Source: SMXL01 sp036985715 (GTDB lineage: Bacteria; Bacteroidota; Rhodothermia; Rhodothermales; UBA10348). Taken from it: 28,743 nucleotides of DNA. The notes below the pieces were generated by a model. The model was not told the origin of the DNA. It made no database searches and saw only the letters and a program-made list of their open reading frames with translations. The stretch spans positions 1-28,743 of the forward strand of contig BTQE01000032.1 in the NCBI GenBank assembly GCA_036985715.1. The letters run 5' to 3'. Positions 15,304 to 25,154 of this stretch are shown here, piece after piece (position 1 is the first letter of the stretch; each line of letters begins with the position of its first letter). A program made the translations under genes and the position numbers.

Positions 15304-18300
15304 TCAAGCAACCAACTGGAGATCCGGATCGAAACTCACTCCGACCAATTGCGAGACGCCGTTCTCTGGCATGGTTATGCCATACATCCGATCCGCTGCT
15401 TCCATGGTTCGCTTGTTATGGGTAACAAGTACGAACTGGGTTGAATCTGCAAACGATCTGATAAGCTTCATAAATCGGTCGATATTGGGGTCGTCCAGCG
15501 GTGCGTCAACTTCGTCAAGGATGCAGAAAGGACTCGGTTTCACCAGATAAATGGAGAATAGAAGAGCGATGGCCGTGAGCGTTTTTTCTCCGCCCGAGAG
15601 CTGGGCCAGAACACTTGGCTTCTTTCCGGACGGTTTGGCGAGTACTTCGATAGGCGACTCGAGCGGATCAGTAGGATCCTCAAGTACGATCTGAGCCGTG
15701 GCCCCTTCTCCGAAAAGCTCTGTGAAGAGTCTGGAGAAATTGTCCTGAATGGATGAAAAAGTAGTATCGAACCGTCTGGACGCTGTTAGATTGATTTCGT
15801 CAATCGTTTCAACCAGCGTGCTCTCGGCGTGCTCCAGATCAGAGAGTTGCTTTCGAAGGAAGTCCAGTCTTTCCTTCTCGTCCTCAAAAGAATCCAACGC
15901 AAGAGCATTGATGGGACCCAGGTTGCGAATCTTGGATCGCAGCGTCGAAATCTCCAATCGGGCATCAGTCGCGGAGAAGTCAGCATCCAGTTCCAATTCG
16001 TAAGTTGCTAGAATGATTTCATAGTCCTCTTGAATCGTTTGTACGAGATCGTCGAGGCGCGTTTTGATTTCTGCTTTCCGGATCGATTGTTGGGCCTCGT
16101 CCGCCATGGTCTGTTCACGCTCACGTCGCAAATCTCTCAAACATACTTCCAGTTCAGAGATCGAAATCTTGATTTCCATAAGGGCATCTTTGGATACACT
16201 GACGGCTTTATCAAGCTCACCTCTCGTTTTCCGCATTCGCTTGATCTCAACATCAAGAGATGTGGCCGACTCCAACGCCGTGCTCAGCTCGCTCCGTAGA
16301 TTCAAGATCCGTGTAGCGCGGGCTTGCGACTCCTCGTCCAGCGTTTTCTGGTCTTCTTTTGTTCGTTGTTCTTCGCGCTCGAGGGTTTCCACGCGATTCG
16401 CGGCCTGAACGGCTACGATATTGGCTTCGTTGAAACGAGAAAACGTCTCTCGGCTTTTGGTTTCAGCTTCGGTCAGCTCACTTTCAGCCTGATTGACCTG
16501 GTACTGCAAATCGGAAACCTGTTCGAGGTCCTGTTCCAGGCCGCCCGTGATTTCTGAAACGGCTTTTTGTGCAACTTCTGTCGATTCGATCAACGAATTC
16601 TTCCGCCCAGTAATTTCGTCCCGTCGACGGAGGAGAACTTCACGTTCGTAGGAAACCTGAGAGAACTGCTTCTCTGCTTCAACGACTGTTTCCTTCTGCG
16701 ATTGAAGCTCGAGTTCGAGCGATTCAACCGGGAGGGAATCCACGATACCCCGTGCGTTTTCGACGGCATTCTGAAGCTCGTTCAATCGTGCGCATAAGCT
16801 TTCGTGCTCGTCGGTTGCATGCTTCAACTGCACATGGCGCCCAAGGCGACTCGCATCCGTCGCCGCGCCATCGGCTTCGCTGCCGCCATATCTGAGTCCT
16901 ACGGTGTCGTACCACTCTCCCGCTTTCGTATAGAAGCGACCACTACCAGGTGCTGCGTGTTGTACGGCTTCAATGTCCTCGACCAGATAGCATGAGCGCA
17001 ACAGAACGTTTGCAAGGCGATCGTACTCTGTTCCCGGTGTGCGAACGAGCGATGCGAACGATACGGCGTTCCTAATTTGCGATTCGGCTTCAAGATCATC
17101 GATATCGGACAATCGGCTCATGATGAGGAACGTCGCGCGACCCTTCTCCTCGTCTTGGAGTTTGGAAATAGCCCGGCTGGCTGCCTTCTCGTCGGGGACG
17201 ACCAGGTATGATGCGAATGGGCCAAGAGCCTGGGTTACGGCGGTCACGTACTCAGAATCACAGGCGATGATATCGGCCACAGTTTTCGGCTGTCCTTCCA
17301 TCCATCCCGCCGAGTCAGCCAAAAACTGAACGGAGTCCGATAGATCATCGTATGAGGAGAGAATACTCTCCAGAAGGACGAGCTCGGCGTTCACTGCGTC
17401 CAGTTTTCTCTCACAGCTATGCAAGTCCCTTTCGGATCCAGATAAAATCGTTTGCTGCTCTTCTCTTTTGGCTCGCGCCGTCTCGAGCGCTCGGGACACG
17501 CTGTTCTGTTTCTTCGTCTGTTCGTCGAGATTGGACACTGCCTTGTCGATCTGCTGGGTCAGATCAAGCAATCTCTCCTCGGCGTTCTCCAGATGGGATT
17601 CACTCTCACTGATTTCCTGGTTCAATAATTCAAGTCGACTGGTCAGGCGTTCAATATTCTGGCGGCGCTCGGAAAGATCGTTCAACCGTTTCCGTTCATC
17701 ATCCGCAAGACGATGTCGAAGGGTTCGTCGTTCAGATATTCGCTTTTCGACCGCATCACGCTCCGACTGGACAACAGCCAGGCGATCGCTGGTTTTTTTG
17801 GCCTCCGGTTGTGCCGTTATCAGCTCCTCAACGGTGCGTTCCAGCTGTTCTGACAATGAAGCAGATCGCCTCTCGGCCTTGTTCTCTTCCTCGTCGGCTC
17901 GTTCGAGATTCCGGCTTATCCCTTCCTGGCGTTCTGAATTGAGTCGCAAATCGGTCTCGGCCGAATGAAGCATCTCGACATGATCGGCGAGGGAGGACTG
18001 TGCAGCACCGAGCACCTGCTCTTTTCCGACGTGATCTTTCCGGAGAGCCTCGTGGTCTGCTTCCTTTGAAGCAAGAGTCGCCGTCAACCCCGAGCTCTGA
18101 TCGCCCAATGTCTTCAACGAACGTTCCAGATCACTGTTTTCGGTGGAAAGTTTTTCAAATTGATGAACGGCCAGAGATTGAATCAGATGATGAAGACGTT
18201 CGTCATGCACCTTGAACCTGGACGCCTTTTGGGCCTGGCGCTGGAGGCTGGAAACCCGCTGGTCCAGCTCTTCCACGAGATCGCGAACGCGATTCAGGTC

Positions 18301-18858
18301 GGTTTGTGTACTGTCCAGCTTCCGTAACGTCTGACCCCGCCGAATTTTGTACTTCGTAATTCCGGCGGCCTCTTCAAACATATGGCGTCGATCCTGGGTA
18401 CTTTCGGACAGGATGTCGTCAATCATCTTCAGCTCGATAACGGAGTAGGCTCCGGCGCCCATTCCCGTGTCCATAAACAGATCGGTGATGTCCTTGAGCC
18501 GGCATTGAACACCATTTAACAGATATTCGGATTCACCGGACCGAAACAGTCGCCGGCCTATGGTTACTTCTGCGTACTCAATGGGAAGCACGCCGCGGGT
18601 ATTTTCGATCGTCAGAAGGACCTCTGACATTCCCAGCGAACGGCGGTTCGACGTACCATTGAAAATGATATTGTCCATTTTCTCCGAGCGAAGAATTCGA
18701 GCGCGCTGCTCTCCAATAACCCAACGAACAGCGTCCACGATATTGGATTTGCCACACCCGTTTGGTCCCACAACGACCGTGATTCCGGGCGAAAAATCCA
18801 CCACCGTACGATCTGCGAAACTCTTGAAGCCGTGAATTTCTAATCTGCTTAGATACAT
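15304..18858 (-). CDS. smc: Chromosome segregation/condensation ATPase SMC
   Basis: SMC forms the dimeric condensin arm that compacts and segregates the chromosome with ScpA and ScpB. The 1184-residue product has the full architecture. The N-terminal ATPase half starts MYLSRLEIHGFKSFADRT with Walker A GPNGCGKSN at about 32-40. A long coiled coil follows, then a hinge around residues 510-640, then a second coiled coil. The C-terminal ATPase half has signature LSGGEK and Walker B FCILDEVDAPLDD, with a terminal THNKRTM switch region. Length fits the bacterial family. The gene stands alone, and no scpA or scpB is nearby. A perfect 16-bp palindrome lies 33 bp upstream of the ATG. It is divergent from the sigma factor gene. 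Confidence 0.97.
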   Translation of the reverse strand: MYLSRLEIHGFKSFADRTVVDFSPGITVVVGPNGCGKSNIVDAVRWVIGEQRARILRSEKMDNIIFNGTSNRRSLGMSEVLLTIENTRGVLPIEYAEVTIGRRLFRSGESEYLLNGVQCRLKDITDLFMDTGMGAGAYSVIELKMIDDILSESTQDRRHMFEEAAGITKYKIRRGQTLRKLDSTQTDLNRVRDLVEELDQRVSSLQRQAQKASRFKVHDERLHHLIQSLAVHQFEKLSTENSDLERSLKTLGDQSSGLTATLASKEADHEALRKDHVGKEQVLGAAQSSLADHVEMLHSAETDLRLNSERQEGISRNLERADEEENKAERRSASLSEQLERTVEELITAQPEAKKTSDRLAVVQSERDAVEKRISERRTLRHRLADDERKRLNDLSERRQNIERLTSRLELLNQEISESESHLENAEERLLDLTQQIDKAVSNLDEQTKKQNSVSRALETARAKREEQQTILSGSERDLHSCERKLDAVNAELVLLESILSSYDDLSDSVQFLADSAGWMEGQPKTVADIIACDSEYVTAVTQALGPFASYLVVPDEKAASRAISKLQDEEKGRATFLIMSRLSDIDDLEAESQIRNAVSFASLVRTPGTEYDRLANVLLRSCYLVEDIEAVQHAAPGSGRFYTKAGEWYDTVGLRYGGSEADGAATDASRLGRHVQLKHATDEHESLCARLNELQNAVENARGIVDSLPVESLELELQSQKETVVEAEKQFSQVSYEREVLLRRRDEITGRKNSLIESTEVAQKAVSEITGGLEQDLEQVSDLQYQVNQAESELTEAETKSRETFSRFNEANIVAVQAANRVETLEREEQRTKEDQKTLDEESQARATRILNLRSELSTALESATSLDVEIKRMRKTRGELDKAVSVSKDALMEIKISISELEVCLRDLRREREQTMADEAQQSIRKAEIKTRLDDLVQTIQEDYEIILATYELELDADFSATDARLEISTLRSKIRNLGPINALALDSFEDEKERLDFLRKQLSDLEHAESTLVETIDEINLTASRRFDTTFSSIQDNFSRLFTELFGEGATAQIVLEDPTDPLESPIEVLAKPSGKKPSVLAQLSGGEKTLTAIALLFSIYLVKPSPFCILDEVDAPLDDPNIDRFMKLIRSFADSTQFVLVTHNKRTMEAADRMYGITMPENGVSQLVGVSFDPDLQLVA

Positions 18859-18890
18859 CTCCGAACTGATTGGATAGCAATAACCGAGTA

Positions 18891-18906
18891 TACCGTAATT
18901 ACGGTA
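18891..18906. promoter_or_regulatory. Perfect 16-bp palindrome upstream of smc, candidate operator
   Basis: TACCGTAATTACGGTA is identical to its reverse complement. It ends 33 bp upstream of the smc ATG, a typical place for a repressor or activator site near a promoter. No cognate regulator is identifiable in the window. Confidence 0.6.
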
Positions 18907-19052
18907 GTCTAAGACCGTTTTGCAAGTCTATTTATCAACAAAAAACATTCTTCGAATCGTAGTAGATAAACAGTTGTTAATTAATTAATTAAAACAATTC
19001 GTATTCGAACGGCGCCCATTGATAATCCGTTATTGCGGGATTATTATAGTCC

Positions 19053-19076
19053 ATCCGGGAATCATCGATTCCGGAT
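19053..19076 (+). promoter_or_regulatory. Bulged hairpin in the probable leader of the sigma factor gene
   Basis: Arms 19053-19063 and 19067-19076 form ten base pairs with one bulged G and a 3-base ATC loop. It lies 86 bp before the sigma factor ATG. No U-run follows, so a terminator is unlikely. It could be a regulator-binding dyad or an mRNA structure. Confidence 0.5.
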
Positions 19077-19161
19077 ATGTGGCATTTCCATTTGTCTGTC
19101 CATTCCGTACCCTTATAGATCCATTAACGCACATTGCTCTGCAGCGAAAGCGAAACACATC

Positions 19162-19731
19162 ATGCAGGACACAGGAGTCGTCACTCAACTCTTAGCCGAA
19201 CATCGAACTGGCGATGAAAGTGCAAGTCAACGTCTGTATGAGATCGTTTACGACGATTTACGAGAAATGGCACATCGACAGCTTCGATTCAGAAAACCCG
19301 GCGAAACACTGAATACGACGGGACTCGTCCATGAAGCCTACCTCAAGATGTTTGATCGCTCCGATGGTGATTGGAAGGATCGAGCCCATTTTTTTGCCGT
19401 CACGGCTCGTGCGATGAGGCAGATACTGGTCGACTACGCTCGGCGAACGTCTGCTGAGAAGAGAGGGGGGAAGGCGCATCGAACTGATCTGCACGCATCG
19501 CTCATCAAAGACACGGACGAACCCGTCGACATTCTGGATCTGGAAGAAGCGCTCCAGCAACTTCAGGAGCTCAAACCCCGACTCGCACAAATTGTAGAGT
19601 GTCGATTTTTCGGTGGACTTTCCATCGAAGAGACGGCGGAAGTACTTGGTATGTCATCGCGAACGGTTGATCGTGATTGGTACAAGGCCAAATCCTTTCT
19701 GTATCTTGCCCTGAGCAACGACGAGGACTGA
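19162..19731 (+). CDS. ECF-like RNA polymerase sigma factor (TIGR02999-type)
   Basis: This 189-residue protein is a group-4 style sigma factor with region 2 (about residues 20-95, including TLNTTGLVHEAYLKM and RAHFFAVTARAMRQILVDYAR) and a region 4 helix-turn-helix (about 140-182, IEETAEVLGMSSRTVDRDW). The wording matches the TIGR02999 group seen in Planctomycetota, Acidobacteriota and Rhodothermota. There the sigma gene often sits next to a Ser/Thr kinase instead of a classical anti-sigma factor. That is the case here, with the kinase gene 54 bp downstream. I chose the ATG at 19162. The frame reaches a TTG at 19033, but the added residues look like untranslated leader. The target genes are unknown. 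Confidence 0.9.
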   Translation: MQDTGVVTQLLAEHRTGDESASQRLYEIVYDDLREMAHRQLRFRKPGETLNTTGLVHEAYLKMFDRSDGDWKDRAHFFAVTARAMRQILVDYARRTSAEKRGGKAHRTDLHASLIKDTDEPVDILDLEEALQQLQELKPRLAQIVECRFFGGLSIEETAEVLGMSSRTVDRDWYKAKSFLYLALSNDED

Positions 19732-19785
19732 TCGTTTCACTCGTTCTGTCCTTCCTTATTCGATCAATGGTCCAATTCGGGACTT

Positions 19786-22506
19786 ATGAAAGACATCAGT
19801 CCTCAGCGATGGAGTGAAATCGAGTCCATTCTCGACGAGGCTCTGGAGGTGGCTCCGGACGAACAGATTTCCGTTGTAGATCGGCTCTGCGCCGATGACG
19901 AAGAACTCCGATCCTCTGTAATGTCCCTGCTTAAGGCCGGGGAGAAGGTTTCGGATTTTCTGGAGGAGCCCGAGCGAAAGAAATTTGAGCAGGCTCTGGT
20001 AGAGCTGGCCGCCAACGATGCGAATGACGACGATGAAGAAACCGACCCCAATCTGAATCGAACGGTGGGCCCGTACCGTCTGATTAGAAGGCTCGGTCGG
20101 GGTGGGATGGGCCAGGTCTATCTCGGCGTTCGAGCCGATGACACCTTCGACAAGTTTGTTGCCGTCAAAATTATTCGGCGAGGGATGGATACGGAGGAAA
20201 TTCTTCAGCGATTCCGTACAGAACGGCGAATTTTGGCCAGTCTGGTTCATCCGAATATCGCCCGGTTACTGGACGGGGGCGCAACCGAAGATGGATTGTC
20301 GTACTTCGTTATGGACTTCGTAGATGGCGAAACCATCACTGAGTTCGCGGACGAGCACCGTCTTTCGGTCCAGGATCGATTGGATTTGTTTCAGAAAGTT
20401 TGCTCAGCGGTTCACTACGCCCATCAGAATCTGATCGTCCATCGAGATCTGAAACCGAGTAATATTCTGGTGACCGCTGACGGAGAAGTTAAACTTCTCG
20501 ACTTCGGAATCGCCAAGTTTCTCAGGCCGGAAGACGAAGACTTTACGGTTCCGATTACCCGCACGGATGTACGGATTATGACACCGGAGTATGCTTCGCC
20601 TGAACAGGCTCGGGGAGATGTCATTACAACGGCGAGCGATGTTTACCAGCTGGGAATTCTTCTCTATGAATTACTCACGGGAGGCCGTCCGTACAATTTT
20701 GCCACGGAGCGGAAAGCCGAGATTGAGAAGATCATATGCGAGACCGAGCCCGAACGACCTAGTACGGCCATCACCCATGTAACACCGGCTGATGATGTTG
20801 AACTGGATGTCAGCGAAATGCGCGGAACGCCGATCGAGCGGCTTCGAAAACAACTCTCGGGTGATCTCGACCGTATCGTGCTCATGGCTCTTCGCAAAGA
20901 AGCAGATCGACGGTATCAGTCCGCTGACCAGTTTCTGGAAGATATCCAGCGGTATCTAAACGGATTACCGGTTCAGGCTCAGCGTGACACATGGGTTTAT
21001 CGATCGGGTAAGTTTATACGCCGACATAAAATTGGCGTCGCCGCGTCCATCGCCGTCGCGGTCTTACTGGTGGCCGTATCCGTTCTGGCTCTTCGATCTG
21101 CAATCACAACGGCGCGTCAGAACAGGGAGATTCAAATCGCGCTTGAGAAAAAGAATCAAATCACTGATTTGATGATCGACATCTTCGAAGTATCTGACCC
21201 CGAAATCTCGCGTGGTCAGGATATAACTGCTCGTGAGCTGCTGGACCGTAGCGCCGAGCGGATCGAACGCGAGCTCGCAGATCATCCTGACGTCCAGGCC
21301 GCCATGCTTCATGCAATCGGTACGGTCTACCTGAAGATTGGATTGTCGGAAAAATCGAAGCCCATGTTGGACCGAGCCCTGATGATGCAACGCGAAATCT
21401 ATGGCGACACAGATTCAGACGAACTTGCGCAGACCATTTATGATCTGGCGACGTGGTACGAGGAGCAGGGTGAAGATGAGATTTCAGAGGAACTTCACCT
21501 CGAAGCTCTAGCCATGCGCGAGCGTCTGTACGAAGCGCCGAATGCCGCCATTGCCCAAAGCTTGCACGAGTTGGGCGTCGTTTATTACGAACTCACCGGC
21601 AACAACGATGAAGCCGAGCGACTTTGGCGCGCCGCTCTGGACATGCGTTTGGCACTTGAGGGTCCGGAAAGCCGGGATATTTCCGAAACGATGGTAAACC
21701 TGGCTGTTGTCCTACAGGACAAGGGGGATTTTGACGGCGCAGAACAGTACTACCGTAAGGCTTTGGCGATGCAGCGTAAGCTTCTGGGTGATGATCATCC
21801 TTTTGTCGCCACGACGCTCTACAATCTGGGGTCGCTACTTTTTGACATGGGATCGTTTGCTGAAGCCGAGCTATACGTTCGAGAGGCACTGGATCTGAGA
21901 ACAACTCTCTACGGCCAGGACCATCGCTTGGTGGCGAATGGGATGAATATGCTCGGACAGATTCTCTACAACACGGACGACCTGGTTGAGGCCGAATCTC
22001 TTCTTCGCCGGGCGCTGAGATTGCATCAGGCAGATTATGGTCAGATTCATCCCAGAGTCGGACGCGACATGCAGATACTGGCACGTGTACTGGGGAAACG
22101 CGGGAACGAGGAAGAAGCAGCCGAACTGCTGGGTAGCGCGATCAAGGTTTTTGGAGAGTTTTTCCCGAACGGACACTGGCTCCTCGCAGAATCTCAGGTT
22201 GATCTGGCTAAACTCCGACTGGGGCGAAACAGGCTCTCGGAGGCTGAAGAACTTCTTCGAAGTTCCACGCTCCTATACACCGACCTCTATGGTGAGGACA
22301 GCAAAGAATCCGTCGATACAGGACTGTTATTAGGGATTAGCCTCGCAAGGGCCGGAGATTTCGACGAAGCCGAAGACCTGATTACCGCCAGTATTGCCTA
22401 CTACGATTCAAATCCGGAGTCCTTCAACGAAGAGTCAACCGAGGCCCGACAGGCTCTGGACGAGTGGGTTCGACTGTCGGGTCGATCCCGGCCGGCGGGC
22501 TCCTGA
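19786..22506 (+). CDS. Membrane Ser/Thr protein kinase with extracytoplasmic TPR repeats
   Basis: The 906-residue protein has an N-terminal helical region (1-90) and a Hanks-type kinase domain (about 97-395). The kinase has glycine loop GRGGMGQVY (104-112), Lys128, HRDLKPSN (219-226), DFG (239-241) and the APE-like PEYASPEQ. A single transmembrane helix follows at about 416-436. Residues about 500-895 are tandem tetratricopeptide repeats of the 42-residue kinesin-light-chain type, presumably outside the membrane. All catalytic residues are present, so it should be active. It is 54 bp downstream of the sigma factor gene and probably controls it or acts with it, since no anti-sigma factor is present. 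The ligand or protein bound by the TPR domain is unknown. Confidence 0.93.
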   Translation: MKDISPQRWSEIESILDEALEVAPDEQISVVDRLCADDEELRSSVMSLLKAGEKVSDFLEEPERKKFEQALVELAANDANDDDEETDPNLNRTVGPYRLIRRLGRGGMGQVYLGVRADDTFDKFVAVKIIRRGMDTEEILQRFRTERRILASLVHPNIARLLDGGATEDGLSYFVMDFVDGETITEFADEHRLSVQDRLDLFQKVCSAVHYAHQNLIVHRDLKPSNILVTADGEVKLLDFGIAKFLRPEDEDFTVPITRTDVRIMTPEYASPEQARGDVITTASDVYQLGILLYELLTGGRPYNFATERKAEIEKIICETEPERPSTAITHVTPADDVELDVSEMRGTPIERLRKQLSGDLDRIVLMALRKEADRRYQSADQFLEDIQRYLNGLPVQAQRDTWVYRSGKFIRRHKIGVAASIAVAVLLVAVSVLALRSAITTARQNREIQIALEKKNQITDLMIDIFEVSDPEISRGQDITARELLDRSAERIERELADHPDVQAAMLHAIGTVYLKIGLSEKSKPMLDRALMMQREIYGDTDSDELAQTIYDLATWYEEQGEDEISEELHLEALAMRERLYEAPNAAIAQSLHELGVVYYELTGNNDEAERLWRAALDMRLALEGPESRDISETMVNLAVVLQDKGDFDGAEQYYRKALAMQRKLLGDDHPFVATTLYNLGSLLFDMGSFAEAELYVREALDLRTTLYGQDHRLVANGMNMLGQILYNTDDLVEAESLLRRALRLHQADYGQIHPRVGRDMQILARVLGKRGNEEEAAELLGSAIKVFGEFFPNGHWLLAESQVDLAKLRLGRNRLSEAEELLRSSTLLYTDLYGEDSKESVDTGLLLGISLARAGDFDEAEDLITASIAYYDSNPESFNEESTEARQALDEWVRLSGRSRPAGS

Positions 22507-22517
22507 ATCAATCGGAC

Positions 22518-25154
22518 TCAGGAAGCGACTTCCTTTTCTTCGGCAGCGAGAGACTCGAATACCAACCCGTTACCGGACCCAGCCACATCGATTCGCAATT
22601 TATGTCCGGGCTGGATCCATCCAGAAAGCACCTCTTCTGCCAACTTATTGGTAATCTCGCGCTGAATAACGCGTTTCAGGGGCCTCGCTCCGAAAACCGG
22701 GTCGAAACCTTCGTTCGCCAGAAAGTCCTTGGCCCGATTGGTGAGCTCCAGATCGATTTCGTTGCTTCGCTTGGCCAGCAGTCGAACTCGCTCAAACTGA
22801 ATCTCGGCAATCTCTCTGATTTCGTCACGACCCAGCCGACGAAACACGACGATCTCATCAATGCGATTGAGAAACTCAGGGCGCATTCGTTCTTTGAGAA
22901 GGGATAACAGATCGTCCCGGAGTGTCGCTTCCGAGACGTCGTCGAATTCGCCATCATTTGCATCCAACCGCCTCTGGATGAGTTCAGAACCAAGGTTGCT
23001 GGTCATGATGATGATCGAGTTCTTGAAATCGATCGTTCGACCCTGGTTGTCGGTAAGTCGTCCATCGTCCAGTACCTGAAGCAGAATATTGAAGACCTCA
23101 GGATGGGCCTTTTCAATCTCGTCGAGCAATACGACGGAGTACGGACGCCTGCGAACCAATTCTGTGAGCTGACCGCCCTCTTCATACCCGACATATCCGG
23201 GTGGCGCTCCTACCAGGCGACTGACGGTATGCCTTTCCTGGTACTCGCTCATGTCGATTCGGACCATCGCATTTTCATCATTGAATAGAAACTCCGCCAG
23301 AGCTTTGGCCAGCTCGGTTTTTCCAACTCCTGTAGATCCCAGGAATATGAATGAACCGATTGGTCTATTTTCCTCCTGCAAACCGGCTCGTCCTCGGCGA
23401 ACGGCATTCGCGACGGCATCAATGGCCTCGCGCTGACCCACAATTCTCTTTGCCAGTTCCTCGTTCATACGGAGGAGCTTCCCGCGCTCACCCTCTAGCA
23501 TGCGCGATACAGGGATCCCCGTCCATCTGGAGATAATGTCGGCGATGTCCTCGGAGTCGATTTCCTCTTTTAGAAGTGCACCGGCTTTTTGAATTTTCTG
23601 AAGTCGGGCTTTGCTCTCCTCAGCGACTTGTTCTAGCTCGGGGATCCTTCCATAGCGGATTTCGGCGACCTCCCCATAGTTTCCTTCGCGCTCCATTTTT
23701 TCAGCATCGAGCCTGAGTTTTTCGACCTGCTCTTTCGCATCGCGAAGGGTCTGGATAGTTTCTTTTTCCTGTTTCCACCTTGCCCTCAGGGCCAATTGCT
23801 CCTCTTCGAGATTGGCCAGCTGTTCTGCAATTTGCCCGAGTTTGGCTTTATCCTTTTCGCGCTTCATGGCCTCGCGCTCAATCTCAAGCTGGCGGATCTG
23901 TCTTTCGAGCTGATCCAGTTCTTCGGGCATAGAATCAATCTCAATCCGAAGCTTGGCTGCAGCTTCATCAATCAGGTCGATGGCTTTGTCCGGGAGAAAT
24001 CGGTCGGCGATGTATCGATTACTGAGCTCCGCGGCCGAGACGAGCGCCCCGTCCGTAATCCGAACACCGTGATGAACTTCGTAACGCTCTTTGATGCCTC
24101 GAAGAATCGAAATCGTGTCCTCGACGGAGGGCTCTCTGACCAGGACGGTCTGAAAACGGCGCTCCAGAGCCTTGTCCTTCTCAAGATACTTTCGATATTC
24201 GTCGAGCGTCGTAGCTCCGATCGCCCGAAGTTCGCCGCGAGCCAGAGCCGGTTTCAGGATGTTGGCCGCATCCATGGCGCCTTCTGCACCCCCGGCGCCT
24301 ACCAGCGTGTGAATCTCATCGATGAAAAGAACGACGCGACCCTCTGCGTCGGCAATTTCCTTCACGACCGCCTTGAGTCGATCCTCAAATTCCCCTCGAA
24401 ACTTGGCGCCTGCAATGAGAGCTCCCATATCGAGGGCCAAAATCTGTTTGTTCTTAAGTCCTTCAGGGACGTCGCCCTGTACGATTCGAGTGGCCAACCC
24501 CTCGGCGATAGCGGTTTTACCGACACCCGGCTCGCCGATTAAAACTGGATTGTTCTTGGTACGCCGAGAAAGTATCTGAAGGACGCGACGGATCTCGTCG
24601 TCTCGTCCAATAACCGGATCAATTTTTCCTTTCTCAGCGAGTTGGTTGAGATCCCTTGTGTAACGCTCCAATGCCTGATAGCGCGACTCGGCGTGCTGGT
24701 CTGTTACACTGCCGCTTCCACGTACGCTCGAGAGGACTGACAGAATGCTTTCCTTTGTGACGCCTTGCTCGCGGAGCGTTTTTCCAATCTCCTCCTTCGA
24801 CGTGGCGAGTGCGATAAGAAGGTGCTCCGAGGCGACGAATTCATCTTGCAGTAACTCGGCTTCTGCGAGGGCCCGGTCGAACACCTTTTTGGCTCCTTCT
24901 CCGATGTACTGCCCAGTTACACTAGATCCCGTGACTACAGGCAGTTTGTCGAGCGCCCCTTCGATACGGGTCTCGAAAATCGACGGGTTCACCTCCAATT
25001 TCGACAACAACGCCTGGATCACGCCGGCTTCATCGGCCAGAAATGCTTTCAGTATGTGCGCTGGCTCGAGATGCTGGTGATTGCGCGCGGCAGCGATTTC
25101 AGTGGCCCTCTGAATCGCTTCCTGAGCTTTTACGGTGAACTTCTGTAGATTCAT
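22518..25154 (-). CDS. clpB: ATP-dependent disaggregase ClpB
   Basis: ClpB is the hexameric AAA+ chaperone that, with DnaK, rescues aggregated proteins. The 878-residue product has every expected part. The N domain is at 1-145 and AAA1 has Walker A GEPGVGKT (207-214) and Walker B FIDE (277-280). The coiled-coil middle domain (about 410-525) separates ClpB from ClpA/ClpC. AAA2 has Walker A GSTGVGKT (606-613), then GAPPGYVGYEEGG. The ATG at 25154 gives the canonical opening MNLQKFTVKAQEAIQ. It converges on the kinase gene with 11 bp between stops. I found no CIRCE element in the 165-bp upstream gap, so heat control, if any, uses another signal. Confidence 0.98.
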   Translation of the reverse strand: MNLQKFTVKAQEAIQRATEIAAARNHQHLEPAHILKAFLADEAGVIQALLSKLEVNPSIFETRIEGALDKLPVVTGSSVTGQYIGEGAKKVFDRALAEAELLQDEFVASEHLLIALATSKEEIGKTLREQGVTKESILSVLSSVRGSGSVTDQHAESRYQALERYTRDLNQLAEKGKIDPVIGRDDEIRRVLQILSRRTKNNPVLIGEPGVGKTAIAEGLATRIVQGDVPEGLKNKQILALDMGALIAGAKFRGEFEDRLKAVVKEIADAEGRVVLFIDEIHTLVGAGGAEGAMDAANILKPALARGELRAIGATTLDEYRKYLEKDKALERRFQTVLVREPSVEDTISILRGIKERYEVHHGVRITDGALVSAAELSNRYIADRFLPDKAIDLIDEAAAKLRIEIDSMPEELDQLERQIRQLEIEREAMKREKDKAKLGQIAEQLANLEEEQLALRARWKQEKETIQTLRDAKEQVEKLRLDAEKMEREGNYGEVAEIRYGRIPELEQVAEESKARLQKIQKAGALLKEEIDSEDIADIISRWTGIPVSRMLEGERGKLLRMNEELAKRIVGQREAIDAVANAVRRGRAGLQEENRPIGSFIFLGSTGVGKTELAKALAEFLFNDENAMVRIDMSEYQERHTVSRLVGAPPGYVGYEEGGQLTELVRRRPYSVVLLDEIEKAHPEVFNILLQVLDDGRLTDNQGRTIDFKNSIIIMTSNLGSELIQRRLDANDGEFDDVSEATLRDDLLSLLKERMRPEFLNRIDEIVVFRRLGRDEIREIAEIQFERVRLLAKRSNEIDLELTNRAKDFLANEGFDPVFGARPLKRVIQREITNKLAEEVLSGWIQPGHKLRIDVAGSGNGLVFESLAAEEKEVAS

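Larger units (their letters stand above)
18859..19161. promoter_or_regulatory. Divergent smc/sigma-factor spacer rich in inverted repeats
   Basis: This 303-bp AT-rich gap has no credible gene. A frame reaching back from the sigma factor to 19033 starts with TTG and lacks family similarity. It holds a perfect 16-bp palindrome (18891-18906), a TTAA-based 16-bp run (18977-18992), an inverted repeat with arms 19020-19028 and 19038-19046, and a bulged hairpin at 19053-19076. It must contain the promoters of both genes, but I cannot place their boxes with confidence. Confidence 0.6.

Noticed and set aside
18932..18992. Possible replication origin: one DnaA-like box (TTATCAACA) beside an AT-rich TTAA run
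   Set aside because: Only one imperfect box is visible, and no dnaA, dnaN or gidA gene is nearby.
19033..19161. TTG-initiated extension of the sigma factor
   Set aside because: It crosses two inverted repeats and adds residues with no sigma-family similarity.
23796..24542. A 248-codon open frame antisense to clpB, and similar long frames opposite glgP and smc
   Set aside because: They lie fully inside strongly conserved genes on the other strand, have low-complexity or unprotein-like composition, and show no recognisable domain.
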